From assembly GCA_964385465.1 (NCBI GenBank), contig CAYLPJ010000036.1:4785-68784 (forward strand): a DNA stretch of 64,000 nucleotides, given 5' to 3'. Of the stretch, positions 16,688-24,645 are shown piece by piece; the stretch's first letter is position 1; each line of letters begins with the position of its first letter. The notes below the pieces were generated by a model. The model saw only the letters and a program-made list of their open reading frames with translations. It searched no databases and was not told the DNA's origin. The position numbers and the translations under genes are program-made. The stretch is from CAYLPJ01 sp964385465. GTDB lineage: Bacteria; Planctomycetota; Phycisphaerae; SM23-33.

Positions 16688-16782
16688 TTCGGGGGCTGGT
16701 GGACCGTTGGACCGGAATGCCGGGGCACCGGATCACCGGATTGCCGCAGGAGCCGGAGGCATCTGCGGGGGCCGAGGCCCGA

Positions 16783-16807
16783 CCGGTCTGCCGGTCTGCC
16801 GGTCTTC
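16783..16807. repeat. Short tandem repeat CCGGTCTG abutting the rubredoxin stop
   Basis: Three consecutive near-identical 8-base units (CCGGTCTG, CCGGTCTG, CCGGTCTT) run into the rubredoxin stop codon. Similar CCGGTCTTC units recur at 59690-59760. Confidence 0.6.
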
Positions 16808-16967
16808 AGTCGAGGGGGGAGAACTCGTCTTTGCCGACGCCGCAGTCGGGGCAGACCCAGTCGTCGGGGAGGTCCTCGAAGGCCGTGCCGGGATCGACGC
16901 CGTTGTCCGGGTCGCCTTCGGCGGGATCGTAGACGTAGCCGCACGCGTCACATTCGTACTTCTTCAT
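16806..16967 (-). CDS. Rubredoxin
   Basis: Small one-iron electron carrier of 53 residues. The iron is bound by two CxxC loops: YECDACGYVYDPAEGD near residues 6-9 and DWVCPDCGVGKDEFS near 39-42. The start MKKYEC is the usual rubredoxin start; the frame is open upstream but without similarity. In anaerobes rubredoxin feeds electrons to superoxide reductase, rubrerythrin and flavodiiron proteins, all of which are encoded on the same strand upstream in this window. It is therefore the likely shared donor of the oxygen-defence island. Confidence 0.97.
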   Translation of the reverse strand: MKKYECDACGYVYDPAEGDPDNGVDPGTAFEDLPDDWVCPDCGVGKDEFSPLD

Positions 16968-17042
16968 GAATATCCCTCGGTGTGTTCGGTTGTCGATCGT
17001 CTTCCTTCGCCCGCGGGCGGCGGGGTCCCGGGACCTGTTCTC

Positions 17043-17220
17043 GCCGCCAAGCCGCCAAGCGGCCAAGGCTTTGTCGGGGTTTCCGCCCCGCGGGCTCCTC
17101 GCGGACGCCTCTCCGAGGCTCCGGGCCGCCGTCCACGGACTACCACGTACGGGCCATTGCCACCGGCCACCGGCTACCGGCTACCGGCCACCGGCTACTG
17201 ACTGCCGGCCACCGGCCGCG
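17043..17220. repeat. Low-complexity intergenic region with short tandem units
   Basis: The gap between rubredoxin and the next gene (about 280 bases) holds two degenerate arrays: GCCGCCAAG-like units repeated three times near 17043-17067, and alternating CCGGCTAC/CCGGCCAC units from about 17156 to 17220. No gene is visible in it. Confidence 0.55.
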
Positions 17221-17249
17221 AAGCGGATTGCCGTGGGGCGATTATGCCT

Positions 17250-17723
17250 TCATTCGCCCTCGCCGGCCAAGCCAAAAAGCTCGGCCAGCTCGCCGGGGTC
17301 GAGGCGGTAGCGGCTGCCGTGGCCCTCGTAGAAGCCGTGCATGCGGATCAGCAGGACCGACAGCGGGCTGAACCGCAGGACGCGCCCGGTGTCGCGGACG
17401 GTCAGCTCGATCTCGCCCTTGGGCGCGACCACGCCGTCGGCCCAGGGCGAGGGGATGTGCCCCATGCCGTCGTGGAACACGGCCGTCATGCGCCCGCCGT
17501 CAATCTCGACGGGCCGGCCGAGGCCCGCCATGGCGGCGCGGACGACCTCGCCGAGCTTGTCGGCGACGGCCTCGTGCGTCGTGCCCAGCCTGGCGACGGT
17601 GTTCGTATCGGCCTCGATGATCTCGTGCAGCGTGCGGCGGTCGTGGCCGAGGAAGCCGTCGAGGCACAGCGCCCCGGGGGCCATCCGCTCCATCACCTTC
17701 TTCTCGTCGGGGATGAGTTTCAT
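17250..17723 (-). CDS. Conserved protein of unknown function in the redox island
   Basis: I cannot name this 157-residue protein. It has no signal peptide or membrane segment. Notable parts are GALCLDGFLGHDRRTLHEII (residues about 17-36), a helical middle with RLGTTHEAVADKLGEVV, the segment HIPSPWADGVVAPKGEIELTV and the C-terminal RMHGFYEGHGSRYRLDP, whose His/Gly/Arg pattern looks like a conserved site. From memory, proteins with this HGF-x-x-G-x-GS-x-R pattern occur in other anaerobes without a function. It lies between nqrF and rubredoxin on the same strand (72 bases after nqrF), so a redox or oxygen-stress role is a context-based guess. Confidence 0.75.
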   Translation of the reverse strand: MKLIPDEKKVMERMAPGALCLDGFLGHDRRTLHEIIEADTNTVARLGTTHEAVADKLGEVVRAAMAGLGRPVEIDGGRMTAVFHDGMGHIPSPWADGVVAPKGEIELTVRDTGRVLRFSPLSVLLIRMHGFYEGHGSRYRLDPGELAELFGLAGEGE

Positions 17724-17794
17724 GGGTCAGGGCCTTTCCTTCCGACAGCGTCACGGCCCGGCCGGCGGCGACGGCGGGCGAAGCCCGCGCGGTG

Positions 17795-18892
17795 CTATCC
17801 GAACTTGTCGAAGAACGTGCGGTCTTCGCCGATGCCCTTGTCGGCAAGGACCTTGGCGGCGGCGTCGATCATGCCCGGGCTGCCGCAGAGGTAGGCCTCG
17901 GCCTCGGTGCCCTGCTCGACGTGGCGGTCGACGACCTCGGTGATCAGCCCGCGCTCGCCGTCCCAGTCCTGCTCCTGCTCGCCGCTGAGGGCGGGGATGA
18001 AGGTGAACCAGTCGAGCTCGTCCTCCATCTGCCGCAGCTCGTCGACGAGGAACAGGTCGCGCTTGCCGACGGCGCCGAAGAAGTACGTCACCTCGCGGGC
18101 GATGCCGTTGTCCTTCATGTGTCGGAGGATGGACCAGAACGGCGCCATGCCGGACCCGCCGGCGATCCAGATCATCGGCCTGTCGGTCTCGGAGAGGCGG
18201 AAGTCGCCGTAGGGCCCGGAGATGCGGACCTCGTCGCCTTCCTTGAGGACGGTGAACACCCACGTCGTGCAGATGCCGTCGGGCACCAGGCGGATGATCA
18301 GCTCGACGGCGGCGCTGTCGGAGGGCGGGCTGGACATGCTGTAGGCCCGGTAGACCGACTGGGGGCTGCCCGGATACGGCGGGGCCTCGAGCTGGACGTA
18401 CTGCCCGGCGACGAACTCGATCTCCTCCGGGTCGGTCAGGCGGATGCGGACCTCCTTGATGTCGTGGGTCATGTCGCGGATTTTCTCGACGACGCCGGTG
18501 TACTCCCGCGCGGCCAGCAGGTGCTCGGGCACCTCGATGGCGATGTCGTTGCGGAGCTTGACCTGGCAGCAGATGCGGACGTTGTCGGCGACCTCCTCGT
18601 CGGTCAGCAGGGGCAGCTCGGTGGGGCTGACCGGACCGCCGCCCTCGAGGATCTTCAGCTTGCAGTACGCGCACGTGCCCCGCCCGCCGCAGGCCGACGG
18701 GATGAAGATGCCCTCGCCCTTCAGCGACGCCAGGACCGGCTCGCCGCCGGGGACCTCCAGCACGCGGTCCCCGCCGTTGACGTCGATCCTGCACGTGCCG
18801 TAGTTGGCCAGGTACCGCTCGGCCAGCAGCAGCAGCGCGGCCAGGGCGGTGCTCAGCAGCATGGCCGCCAGGGCGGCCAGGAGGATGGGCAT
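17795..18892 (-). CDS. nqrF: Na+-NQR subunit F (NADH-oxidising, 2Fe-2S/FAD)
   Basis: Entry point of electrons from NADH in the sodium-pumping NQR complex. The 365-residue protein has one N-terminal membrane helix (about 1-25) and a plant-type ferredoxin domain with Cys ligands in PSACGGRGTCAYCKL and RICCQV. It then has an FAD domain with YRAYSMSSPP and GPYGDFRL and an NAD domain with WIAGGSGMAPFWSILRH and CGSPGMIDAA, ending FFDKFG. An alternative start is the GTG at 18904, which would overlap the nqrE stop (GTGA). It is the last gene of nqrBCDEF. nqrA, which accepts electrons next to quinone, is not present in this cluster. Confidence 0.94.
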   Translation of the reverse strand: MPILLAALAAMLLSTALAALLLLAERYLANYGTCRIDVNGGDRVLEVPGGEPVLASLKGEGIFIPSACGGRGTCAYCKLKILEGGGPVSPTELPLLTDEEVADNVRICCQVKLRNDIAIEVPEHLLAAREYTGVVEKIRDMTHDIKEVRIRLTDPEEIEFVAGQYVQLEAPPYPGSPQSVYRAYSMSSPPSDSAAVELIIRLVPDGICTTWVFTVLKEGDEVRISGPYGDFRLSETDRPMIWIAGGSGMAPFWSILRHMKDNGIAREVTYFFGAVGKRDLFLVDELRQMEDELDWFTFIPALSGEQEQDWDGERGLITEVVDRHVEQGTEAEAYLCGSPGMIDAAAKVLADKGIGEDRTFFDKFG

Positions 18893-18900
18893 CGCGACGG

Positions 18901-19581
18901 TCACAGCTTGATCATCCCCTGGAAGATAACGAACGCCATGGCCATGATCCCCGTGATGATCAGCGTGATCCCGGGCCCCTCGAGGGCGCGGGGGATGTCG
19001 GCCTTGCGGAGGCGGTGCCGGATGCCGGCCATCATCATGATGGCGATGAACCACCCCAGCCCGGTGCCGAAGCCGTAGACGAGCACCTGCCCGACCCCGA
19101 AGCCGCGCGCGGCGACGTTGTTGACCATGAACAGCGACGCGCCGAGGATCGCGCAGTTGACCGTGATCAGCGGCAGGAAGATGCCCAGCGAGAAGTACAG
19201 CTTGATGCTGATCCGCTCGATGAGCATCTCCATCAGTTGCACGAACGCGGCGATGACGATGATGAAGAGGATGAGCTTGAGGCTCTCGGCCGGGACGCCG
19301 TAGGCCTTCAGGGGCAGCAGGACGTAGCGGTAGATCACGTAGTTGATCAGGCAGGTGCCGGTGGTCACGAGGATGACGGCCAGGCCCATGCCGAAGGCGC
19401 TCTTGAGCTGCTTGCTGACCGACAGGAACGGGCACATGCCCAGGAAGCGTGTCAGGAGGATGTTGTCGGTCAGCGCGGCCGAGAGGAGCACGAGGACCAG
19501 CGCGGTGGAGGGCACGGCGGCGTCGGCGGGGTCGGCGGCCTGTGCGACGGCGGCGGCGAGTGCGGGCATGGCGGCGATCAT
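18901..19581 (-). CDS. nqrE: Na+-NQR subunit E
   Basis: Integral membrane subunit (226 residues, six helices) that with NqrD encloses an iron centre in the middle of the membrane. Conserved Cys residues are seen in FLGMCPFLSVSK and ITVNCAILGASLF. Compared with the usual length of about 200, it has an extra Ala-rich N-terminus of about 25 residues before the first helix. The ATG overlaps the nqrD stop by four bases. Together with NqrD it resembles RnfE/RnfA; the NqrF downstream (not a RnfB) shows that the complex is NQR-type. Confidence 0.94.
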   Translation of the reverse strand: MIAAMPALAAAVAQAADPADAAVPSTALVLVLLSAALTDNILLTRFLGMCPFLSVSKQLKSAFGMGLAVILVTTGTCLINYVIYRYVLLPLKAYGVPAESLKLILFIIVIAAFVQLMEMLIERISIKLYFSLGIFLPLITVNCAILGASLFMVNNVAARGFGVGQVLVYGFGTGLGWFIAIMMMAGIRHRLRKADIPRALEGPGITLIITGIMAMAFVIFQGMIKL

Positions 19582-20264
19582 GACGGCCCCTCCTCCTCGG
19601 CGGCCTCGGTTCGCAGCGCCCAGGCCCGGGCGGCCCAGACGGCCAGGGCGAGGACGAAGAACGCCCCGGGCGGGATGACCATGATGGTCCAGTTCCGCCA
19701 CCAGGTCTCGTAGACGCCGGGCTCCCAGCCGCGGAGGACCATCACTTCCCAGGCGGTGTTCTTCAGCAGCGTGCCGAAGCCGAGCAGCTCGCGGACCAGC
19801 GCGACGGCCAGCAGCAGCAGGCTGTAGCCGAGCCCGGCCCCGAGCCCGTCGGCGGCGGCGAGCAGGGGCGGGTTCTTGCTGGCGAAGGCCTCGAGGCGCC
19901 CGAGGACGATGCAGTTGGTGATGATCAGCCCGACGTAGGCGGCGATGTCCTTGTGGGTCTCGAAGAAGTACGCCCGCAGGACGATGTCCACGACGATGAC
20001 GTAGACGGCGATGATGAGCACCTGGACCATCACGCGGACGCGCTTGGGGATGAACTTGCGGAGCAGGCTGACGGTCAGCGAGCTCATGGTGGTGGTCCAG
20101 ATGAGCCCGGCGCACATCAGGGCGGTGTTGAAGATCAGGTTCGTCACCGCCAGCGCCGAGCAGATGCCCAGCACCTGGCGGAAGATGGGGTTCTCCCGCC
20201 AGAACTGAATCCACAACGCCTGCCCGGGGCGCGTGATCTCCTCGATGCCGGGCGCCTCGGCCAT
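19578..20264 (-). CDS. nqrD: Na+-NQR subunit D
   Basis: Six-helix membrane subunit of 228 residues and partner of NqrE. Conserved pieces are FRQVLGICSALAVTN with one iron-ligand Cys, and VGLIITNCIVLGRLEAFASKN with the other. The C-terminus ends in a short charged tail. I start at MAEAPGIEEI because the upstream in-frame sequence is Arg-rich and unlike the family. It begins five bases after nqrC ends and overlaps nqrE, consistent with one mRNA. Confidence 0.94.
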   Translation of the reverse strand: MAEAPGIEEITRPGQALWIQFWRENPIFRQVLGICSALAVTNLIFNTALMCAGLIWTTTMSSLTVSLLRKFIPKRVRVMVQVLIIAVYVIVVDIVLRAYFFETHKDIAAYVGLIITNCIVLGRLEAFASKNPPLLAAADGLGAGLGYSLLLLAVALVRELLGFGTLLKNTAWEVMVLRGWEPGVYETWWRNWTIMVIPPGAFFVLALAVWAARAWALRTEAAEEEGPS

Positions 20265-20268
20265 GTCG

Positions 20269-21000
20269 CTACCGACCTCCCTTCCACGCCGCCAGGGCGC
20301 GGCGGATCTCCGGGATCCGCTCGTTGAGAAACGCCTCGACCGCACGCGACGTGCCCGTCGCACCCGTGATGGCGTCCACGTATCGCCCGTGCCTCGGGCT
20401 CGCCGGGCCCGACGGCGGCTCGCCCCCGATGTACACCGTCTGCCCGCCCCCCGAAGCCGGCTCCAGCGTCAGGCCGTCGAACTCCTCCCGCCAGCGCTTC
20501 TCGCTGATCCGCCCGCCCAGGCCGGGCGTCTCGCTATGGCGAATGAAGGTGATGCCGATCACCTCGTCCACCTCCGGCGTGACGGCCAGGTAGCCGTCGA
20601 TCCGCGCCCAGAAGCCCACGCCCCAGACCGGCACGGCGTAGCCGACGACCTGCTCGGCCCCGCCGACGACCCGGACGGCGCGGTAGACGCGCGGCGCGTT
20701 GGGCCGGTCCCCGGGGGCGTTGTACACCGTGCCCGTCTTCGGGTCCGCCACGCGCTCGCCGACCGCCCGGATGCTCTCCCGCCAGGCCTCGCGGACGCGG
20801 GCGTCCCCGAGTTCGCCAGCGCCGAGGCCCAGCTCCGCGCGGAACAGCTCGACGATCGACCGCTGCTCGTACAGCTTCGCCGCCCGGAGGGCGATCGGCT
20901 CGGTCACCGCGTGCAGCGTCATGATCCCCGCGGTGAACACCGCCGACACGACGGCCGCGAAAACCAGCACGTACCCGGGCCTGTCGATGCGGGGCTTCAT
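20269..21000 (-). CDS. nqrC: Na+-NQR subunit C (covalent FMN)
   Basis: Periplasmic FMN subunit with one N-terminal membrane anchor (about 10-28) and 243 residues in total. The flavin attachment motif DAITGATGTSRAVEAF near the C-terminus has the expected Asp and acceptor Thr for ApbE-type flavin transfer. Earlier conserved segments are GVGFWARIDGYLAV and HSETPGLGGRI. The start overlaps the nqrB stop by four bases. No apbE gene is in the window, so the flavin transferase must be encoded elsewhere. Confidence 0.94.
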   Translation of the reverse strand: MKPRIDRPGYVLVFAAVVSAVFTAGIMTLHAVTEPIALRAAKLYEQRSIVELFRAELGLGAGELGDARVREAWRESIRAVGERVADPKTGTVYNAPGDRPNAPRVYRAVRVVGGAEQVVGYAVPVWGVGFWARIDGYLAVTPEVDEVIGITFIRHSETPGLGGRISEKRWREEFDGLTLEPASGGGQTVYIGGEPPSGPASPRHGRYVDAITGATGTSRAVEAFLNERIPEIRRALAAWKGGR

Positions 21001-22232
21001 GATCCGCCCTCCGGCCCGGCGGCCTCGGCGGCGGGCTTGGGGCTGGAGGCCTCGGCGGCGGCCTTGGCGCGGGCCTTCCGCCACGCGGCCCACTGCTCGG
21101 CGCCGACGTCCATCAGCGGGCCGGTGAGGTTGCCCAGGAGGATGGAGAACGACGCGGCCGCGACGAACACCCCCCGCCAGCGCAGGAAGACGACGAGGAA
21201 GCCGATGAGGAACGCGTAGGCGAACTGGGCGGGGTGCTTCTTGGGCGCCGAGACGGGGTCGGTGAACATGAACACGAGGGCGTAGAGCGTCGTGCCGCTG
21301 AGAAGCTGCCAGGCGACGGGGGGGACCTCGCCGACGCCGTCGAAGCCGGCGAGGTTGCGGAAGAGCAGGTTGGCGAAAACCAGCCCGACGGCCCCGGCGA
21401 GCATCAGCCGCCAGTTGGCGGTCTTGGTCCACAGCAGGTACACCCCGGCCAGGAGGATCAGGGCGGCGCAGCCTTCGCCCATGGAGCCGGCGGCGAGGAT
21501 CCGCTGGCCGGTCTCGCCGGCGGCCTGGAACGTCCCGCCGATGGTGCCCAGGAACATGTCCCAGAGGTTGGCCCCGTTGCCGGCGTTGCGGACGGCGTCG
21601 AAGCCGTACTGCCCGGAGACCCACATCGGCGAGGCCATGGTGACGGCGTCGGCGACGGTTCGGCCGGTGCCTTCCAGCCTGGCCGCCAGCGAGGCCGGCA
21701 GCTCGTCGAGGGCGGCGAAGGACCACCGCGCGAAGCCGCCGGGGAAGCCGCTGAAGGCGGGCACGAAGCGGCTGGTGAGGTCCACGGGGAAGCAGATGTA
21801 CACGAACGCCCGCCCCACGATGGCGGGGTTGGCGAAGTTCTTGCCGAAACCGCCGAAGACTTCCTTGCCGAACAGCACGGCCACGACAGCGCCGACGACG
21901 GCGACCCAGATGGGCGTGGTGACCGGCAGGCTCAGCCCGTAGAGCGTACCCGTGACGAAGCAGGCCATGCTCACCGGCTTGCCGCGTCGGCTGGTCATGA
22001 TGTACTCGGTAACCGCCCCGGCCAGCAGGGAGGCGCCGAGCACCGCCAGGACGCGCCAGCCGAAGAAGTACACCGCCGAGACCGCCACGGGGGCCAGGGC
22101 GGACAGCATTCGCTTCATCGGCCGCTGGGGCTGGATGAGCTTGCGGGGCTTGGGCTTGGCCTTGGGCTTCGGCGCGGAATCGCCCTCGGGCCTGTCTTTG
22201 CCTTCGGTGTTGTCCTTGGCCGGTTCGCTCAT
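20997..22232 (-). CDS. nqrB: Na+-NQR subunit B
   Basis: Central membrane subunit (411 residues) that carries FMN and riboflavin and couples electron flow to Na+ movement. After a hydrophilic N-terminal stretch of about 40 residues there are about ten hydrophobic segments, with the family features GRAFVYICFP, SMGEGCA and MFTDPVSAPK. The flavin-attachment site reads DAVTMASPMW. Related sites usually read Asp-x-x-Ser/Thr-x-Ala-Thr, so the acceptor here would be Ser rather than Thr. It is the first NQR gene; a flavodiiron gene lies just upstream (26 bases) where nqrA would be expected. Confidence 0.93.
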   Translation of the reverse strand: MSEPAKDNTEGKDRPEGDSAPKPKAKPKPRKLIQPQRPMKRMLSALAPVAVSAVYFFGWRVLAVLGASLLAGAVTEYIMTSRRGKPVSMACFVTGTLYGLSLPVTTPIWVAVVGAVVAVLFGKEVFGGFGKNFANPAIVGRAFVYICFPVDLTSRFVPAFSGFPGGFARWSFAALDELPASLAARLEGTGRTVADAVTMASPMWVSGQYGFDAVRNAGNGANLWDMFLGTIGGTFQAAGETGQRILAAGSMGEGCAALILLAGVYLLWTKTANWRLMLAGAVGLVFANLLFRNLAGFDGVGEVPPVAWQLLSGTTLYALVFMFTDPVSAPKKHPAQFAYAFLIGFLVVFLRWRGVFVAAASFSILLGNLTGPLMDVGAEQWAAWRKARAKAAAEASSPKPAAEAAGPEGGS

Positions 22233-22258
22233 GGGATCGTCGCGCCGCGGGCGGCGGG

Positions 22259-23488
22259 TCAATACTCCTTGGGCGTGGCGGGGCCGTAGGCGTCGGCCAG
22301 TCGTGCGGCGACGGTCTGCCCCAGCTCGCGGCAGGCGGCCAGGCCGTCGGCCTCGGGAACGTACTTCAGCCGCAGCGGGTCGCCCACCAGCTCGACGCCC
22401 ATCGCCTCCATCTCGGCGGCAAGCTGCTTGGGGGCCTCGCCGCTCCAGCCGTAGGACCCGAAGGCCGCCCCGATCAGGCCCTCGGGGGCCAGGCCCTTCA
22501 GGTAGCAGAGCACGTCGGCGACGGTGGGGAAGATCTGGTTGTTGATCGTCGGCGAGCCGATCAGCAGCGCCCCGGCCTCGAGGACCTCGGTCGCCACGTC
22601 GCTGCGGTGGGCGCTGTTCAGCGGCAGCACGGCCGCGGGGGTCCCGCCGGCGGCGAGCCCGTCGGCGATGGCCTCGGCCATGTGCGCCGTGGTGTGCCAC
22701 ATCGTGTCGTACAGGACCACCGCCCGGTTGCCCCGCGCGGCGCCCTGCCACCGCTTGTAGAGCTCCAGCACGCGGTCGAACCGCGTCCGCCAGAGCGGGC
22801 CGTGATCGGGCGCGACCAGGTCGAACGCCAGCCCCGAGCCGGCGAGCTTCTCGATGGCCTTGCCCACCGGCCGGCCGAGGGGCATGAGGATGTTGGCGTA
22901 GTACTTGGCCAGCTCGTGGTCGAGCATCCAGCCGGGCAGCTCGTCGTCGAAGCGCTCGGTCGAGGCCAGGTGCATGCCGAAGGCGTCCTGGCTGAACAGC
23001 AGCTTCCGCCCGTGGAGGTAGCTGACCATGCTGTCGGGCCAGTGGCACATCCGGGTCTCGAAGAAGCTCAGCCGGTCGCCGCCGAGGTCGATCTCGTCGC
23101 CGTCGGCGATCTCGGTCAGGGGCACGGCGCCGTGGAAGTGCGCCTCGAGGGCCTTGGCGCCCATGCGGGAGCAGTAGACCGTCTCGGCGCCGACGGTGCG
23201 GACGACGCTCGGAAGGCAGCCGGAATGGTCCATCTCGGAGTGGTTGGAGACGATGACGTCGATCTTCGCCGGGTCGATCACCGACGCGATCCGCCGCATC
23301 ATCTCGCCCTCGAACGGCGCCTTGACCGTGTCGATCAGGGCGGTCCGCTCCCCGCCGAGGACCAGGAACGCGTTGTAGGTGGTCCCCCGGCTGGTCGCGT
23401 AGCCGTGGAAGTTCCGGATCGCCCAGTCGATCGCGCCCACCCAGTAGACGTCGTCGGCCACCTTCGTCGCGGTGATACTCTCAGCCAT
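22259..23488 (-). CDS. fprA: Flavodiiron protein (FprA/A-type flavoprotein)
   Basis: Two-domain enzyme of 409 residues that reduces O2 (or NO) to water at a diiron centre using electrons from an FMN domain. The metallo-beta-lactamase-like half carries the iron ligands in SNHSEMDHSG (HxExDH), with further ligands in MCHWPDSM, SQDAFGMH and APDHGPLW. The flavodoxin half has the FMN loop YDTMWHTTAHMAEAI and GSPTINNQIFPTV. There is no fused rubredoxin domain, so the separate rubredoxin downstream is the probable donor. The gene immediately precedes nqrB on the same strand. Confidence 0.93.
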   Translation of the reverse strand: MAESITATKVADDVYWVGAIDWAIRNFHGYATSRGTTYNAFLVLGGERTALIDTVKAPFEGEMMRRIASVIDPAKIDVIVSNHSEMDHSGCLPSVVRTVGAETVYCSRMGAKALEAHFHGAVPLTEIADGDEIDLGGDRLSFFETRMCHWPDSMVSYLHGRKLLFSQDAFGMHLASTERFDDELPGWMLDHELAKYYANILMPLGRPVGKAIEKLAGSGLAFDLVAPDHGPLWRTRFDRVLELYKRWQGAARGNRAVVLYDTMWHTTAHMAEAIADGLAAGGTPAAVLPLNSAHRSDVATEVLEAGALLIGSPTINNQIFPTVADVLCYLKGLAPEGLIGAAFGSYGWSGEAPKQLAAEMEAMGVELVGDPLRLKYVPEADGLAACRELGQTVAARLADAYGPATPKEY

Positions 23489-23629
23489 CGTGTGCTGCCT
23501 CGTGCGCTGCCGGCGCCGTCCTGCCGCGCGCCCTACATAAGCTCGCCCAATACCCGTTTCCGCCGGGGTTGCGCCCCGGTCCTGCTCCGCGGCCCGCGCG
23601 CCGCCCGCCGACGGGCCGCCGGCCACCGG

Positions 23630-24124
23630 TCACTGCGCGCTGCCGAGGGCCTGGAGTTTCTTGGTCAGCGTCGCGATGTGCCCGACCTCCTGGTCGATGA
23701 TCGCGTCGATCTTCTCCTTGCCTCCATTGACGGGCACCATGCCCTTCATGGTGACGTAGAAGAGGATCGAGTCCTTCTCCAGCCCGATGGCGCGGTCGAG
23801 GATGTCCTCGGTCGTCTCGGCGCCGGTGAGGCCCTCGGCGGGCTTGACCGACAGGTCGAAGATCTTGCCCTCGACCATCGCCTGGAGGTACAGCCCGCCC
23901 TCGCCCATGGGGTCGGCCGTGGCGGTGCCCGGGCCCGGCAGGCGATCCTTCATCTGCTGGAACGTCTGCTCGTGGTCGTCCTCCATGGCCGCCAGATCCA
24001 GCAGCGTCTGCCGCAGGGACGCGTCCGTGGCGTTCTCGGCGGCCTTGCGGTAGAACTCCGAGCCGTTCCGCTCGATCTGCACCGCCATGGTGTAAATCTC
24101 GTTCGGTTGGAAGGTGACGGGCAT
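23630..24124 (-). CDS. Rubrerythrin-like ferritin-fold protein
   Basis: A 164-residue four-helix-bundle protein, probably with a diiron site and a role in peroxide removal. Carboxylate/His ligands are visible in QIERNGSEFYRKAAE, MEDDHEQTF (ExxH), GLEKDSILFYVTMKG and DQEVGHIATL (ExxH). The C-terminal rubredoxin domain of classical rubrerythrin is missing. The start shares one base with the stop of the ferritin gene upstream. The set SOR-ferritin-rubrerythrin-flavodiiron suggests a single oxygen-response transcript. Confidence 0.85.
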   Translation of the reverse strand: MPVTFQPNEIYTMAVQIERNGSEFYRKAAENATDASLRQTLLDLAAMEDDHEQTFQQMKDRLPGPGTATADPMGEGGLYLQAMVEGKIFDLSVKPAEGLTGAETTEDILDRAIGLEKDSILFYVTMKGMVPVNGGKEKIDAIIDQEVGHIATLTKKLQALGSAQ

Positions 24125-24639
24125 CACTCTTCTCCTTCGGGCGGCGCGGCGAAGGACCGCTGGCCCAGCTCGCGGTCGAGCATGAACAGCCCGCCGGGCG
24201 CCCCGGCCATGCGCTGGAGCTTGTTGAGGATGTCTTCGGCGGAGGCCTCTTCCTCGACCTGCTCGGTGACGTACCACTGGAGGAAGATCTCCGTGGCGGT
24301 GTCGACCTCCTCGCGCGCAAGCTTGACCAGCGCGTGGATCCGCCCGGTGACGACGCGCTCGTGCTCCAGGGTCGCCTGGAAGACCGCCTCGGGGGAGTCC
24401 CACTCCGTGTCCGGGCCCTCGATGGGCTTGAGCAGCACCCGCCCGCCGCGCTCGTTGACGTAGTGGAAGAACTTCATCGCGTGGGCCGTCTCCTCCTTCA
24501 CCTGGCAGTCCATCCAGGTGGCGAAGCCCGGGAGGTTCTCGGCCTCGAAGTACGACTGCATCGACAGGTACAGATACGCCGAGTACAGCTCGGCGTTGAT
24601 CTGGTCGTTGATCGCTTCCTGCATCTTCTCGCTGATCAT
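24124..24639 (-). CDS. ftnA: Bacterial non-haem ferritin
   Basis: Iron-storage ferritin of 171 residues. Ferroxidase-site residues are seen in INAELYSAYLYLSMQSYFE (Glu) and KEETAHAMKFFHYVNERGG (ExxH). A third Glu-bearing helix, EHERVVTGRIHAL, and a fourth, EIFLQWYVTEQVEEE, complete the bundle. It starts six bases after the superoxide reductase gene ends. Storing iron limits Fenton chemistry when cells meet oxygen, which fits the neighbours. Confidence 0.93.
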   Translation of the reverse strand: MISEKMQEAINDQINAELYSAYLYLSMQSYFEAENLPGFATWMDCQVKEETAHAMKFFHYVNERGGRVLLKPIEGPDTEWDSPEAVFQATLEHERVVTGRIHALVKLAREEVDTATEIFLQWYVTEQVEEEASAEDILNKLQRMAGAPGGLFMLDRELGQRSFAAPPEGEE

Positions 24640-24645
24640 GCTCTC

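Noticed and set aside
17795..22232. Calling the membrane complex Rnf
   Set aside because: The last subunit is an NADH-oxidising NqrF with FAD and 2Fe-2S domains, and no RnfB or RnfC is present, so NQR is the better call despite the missing nqrA.
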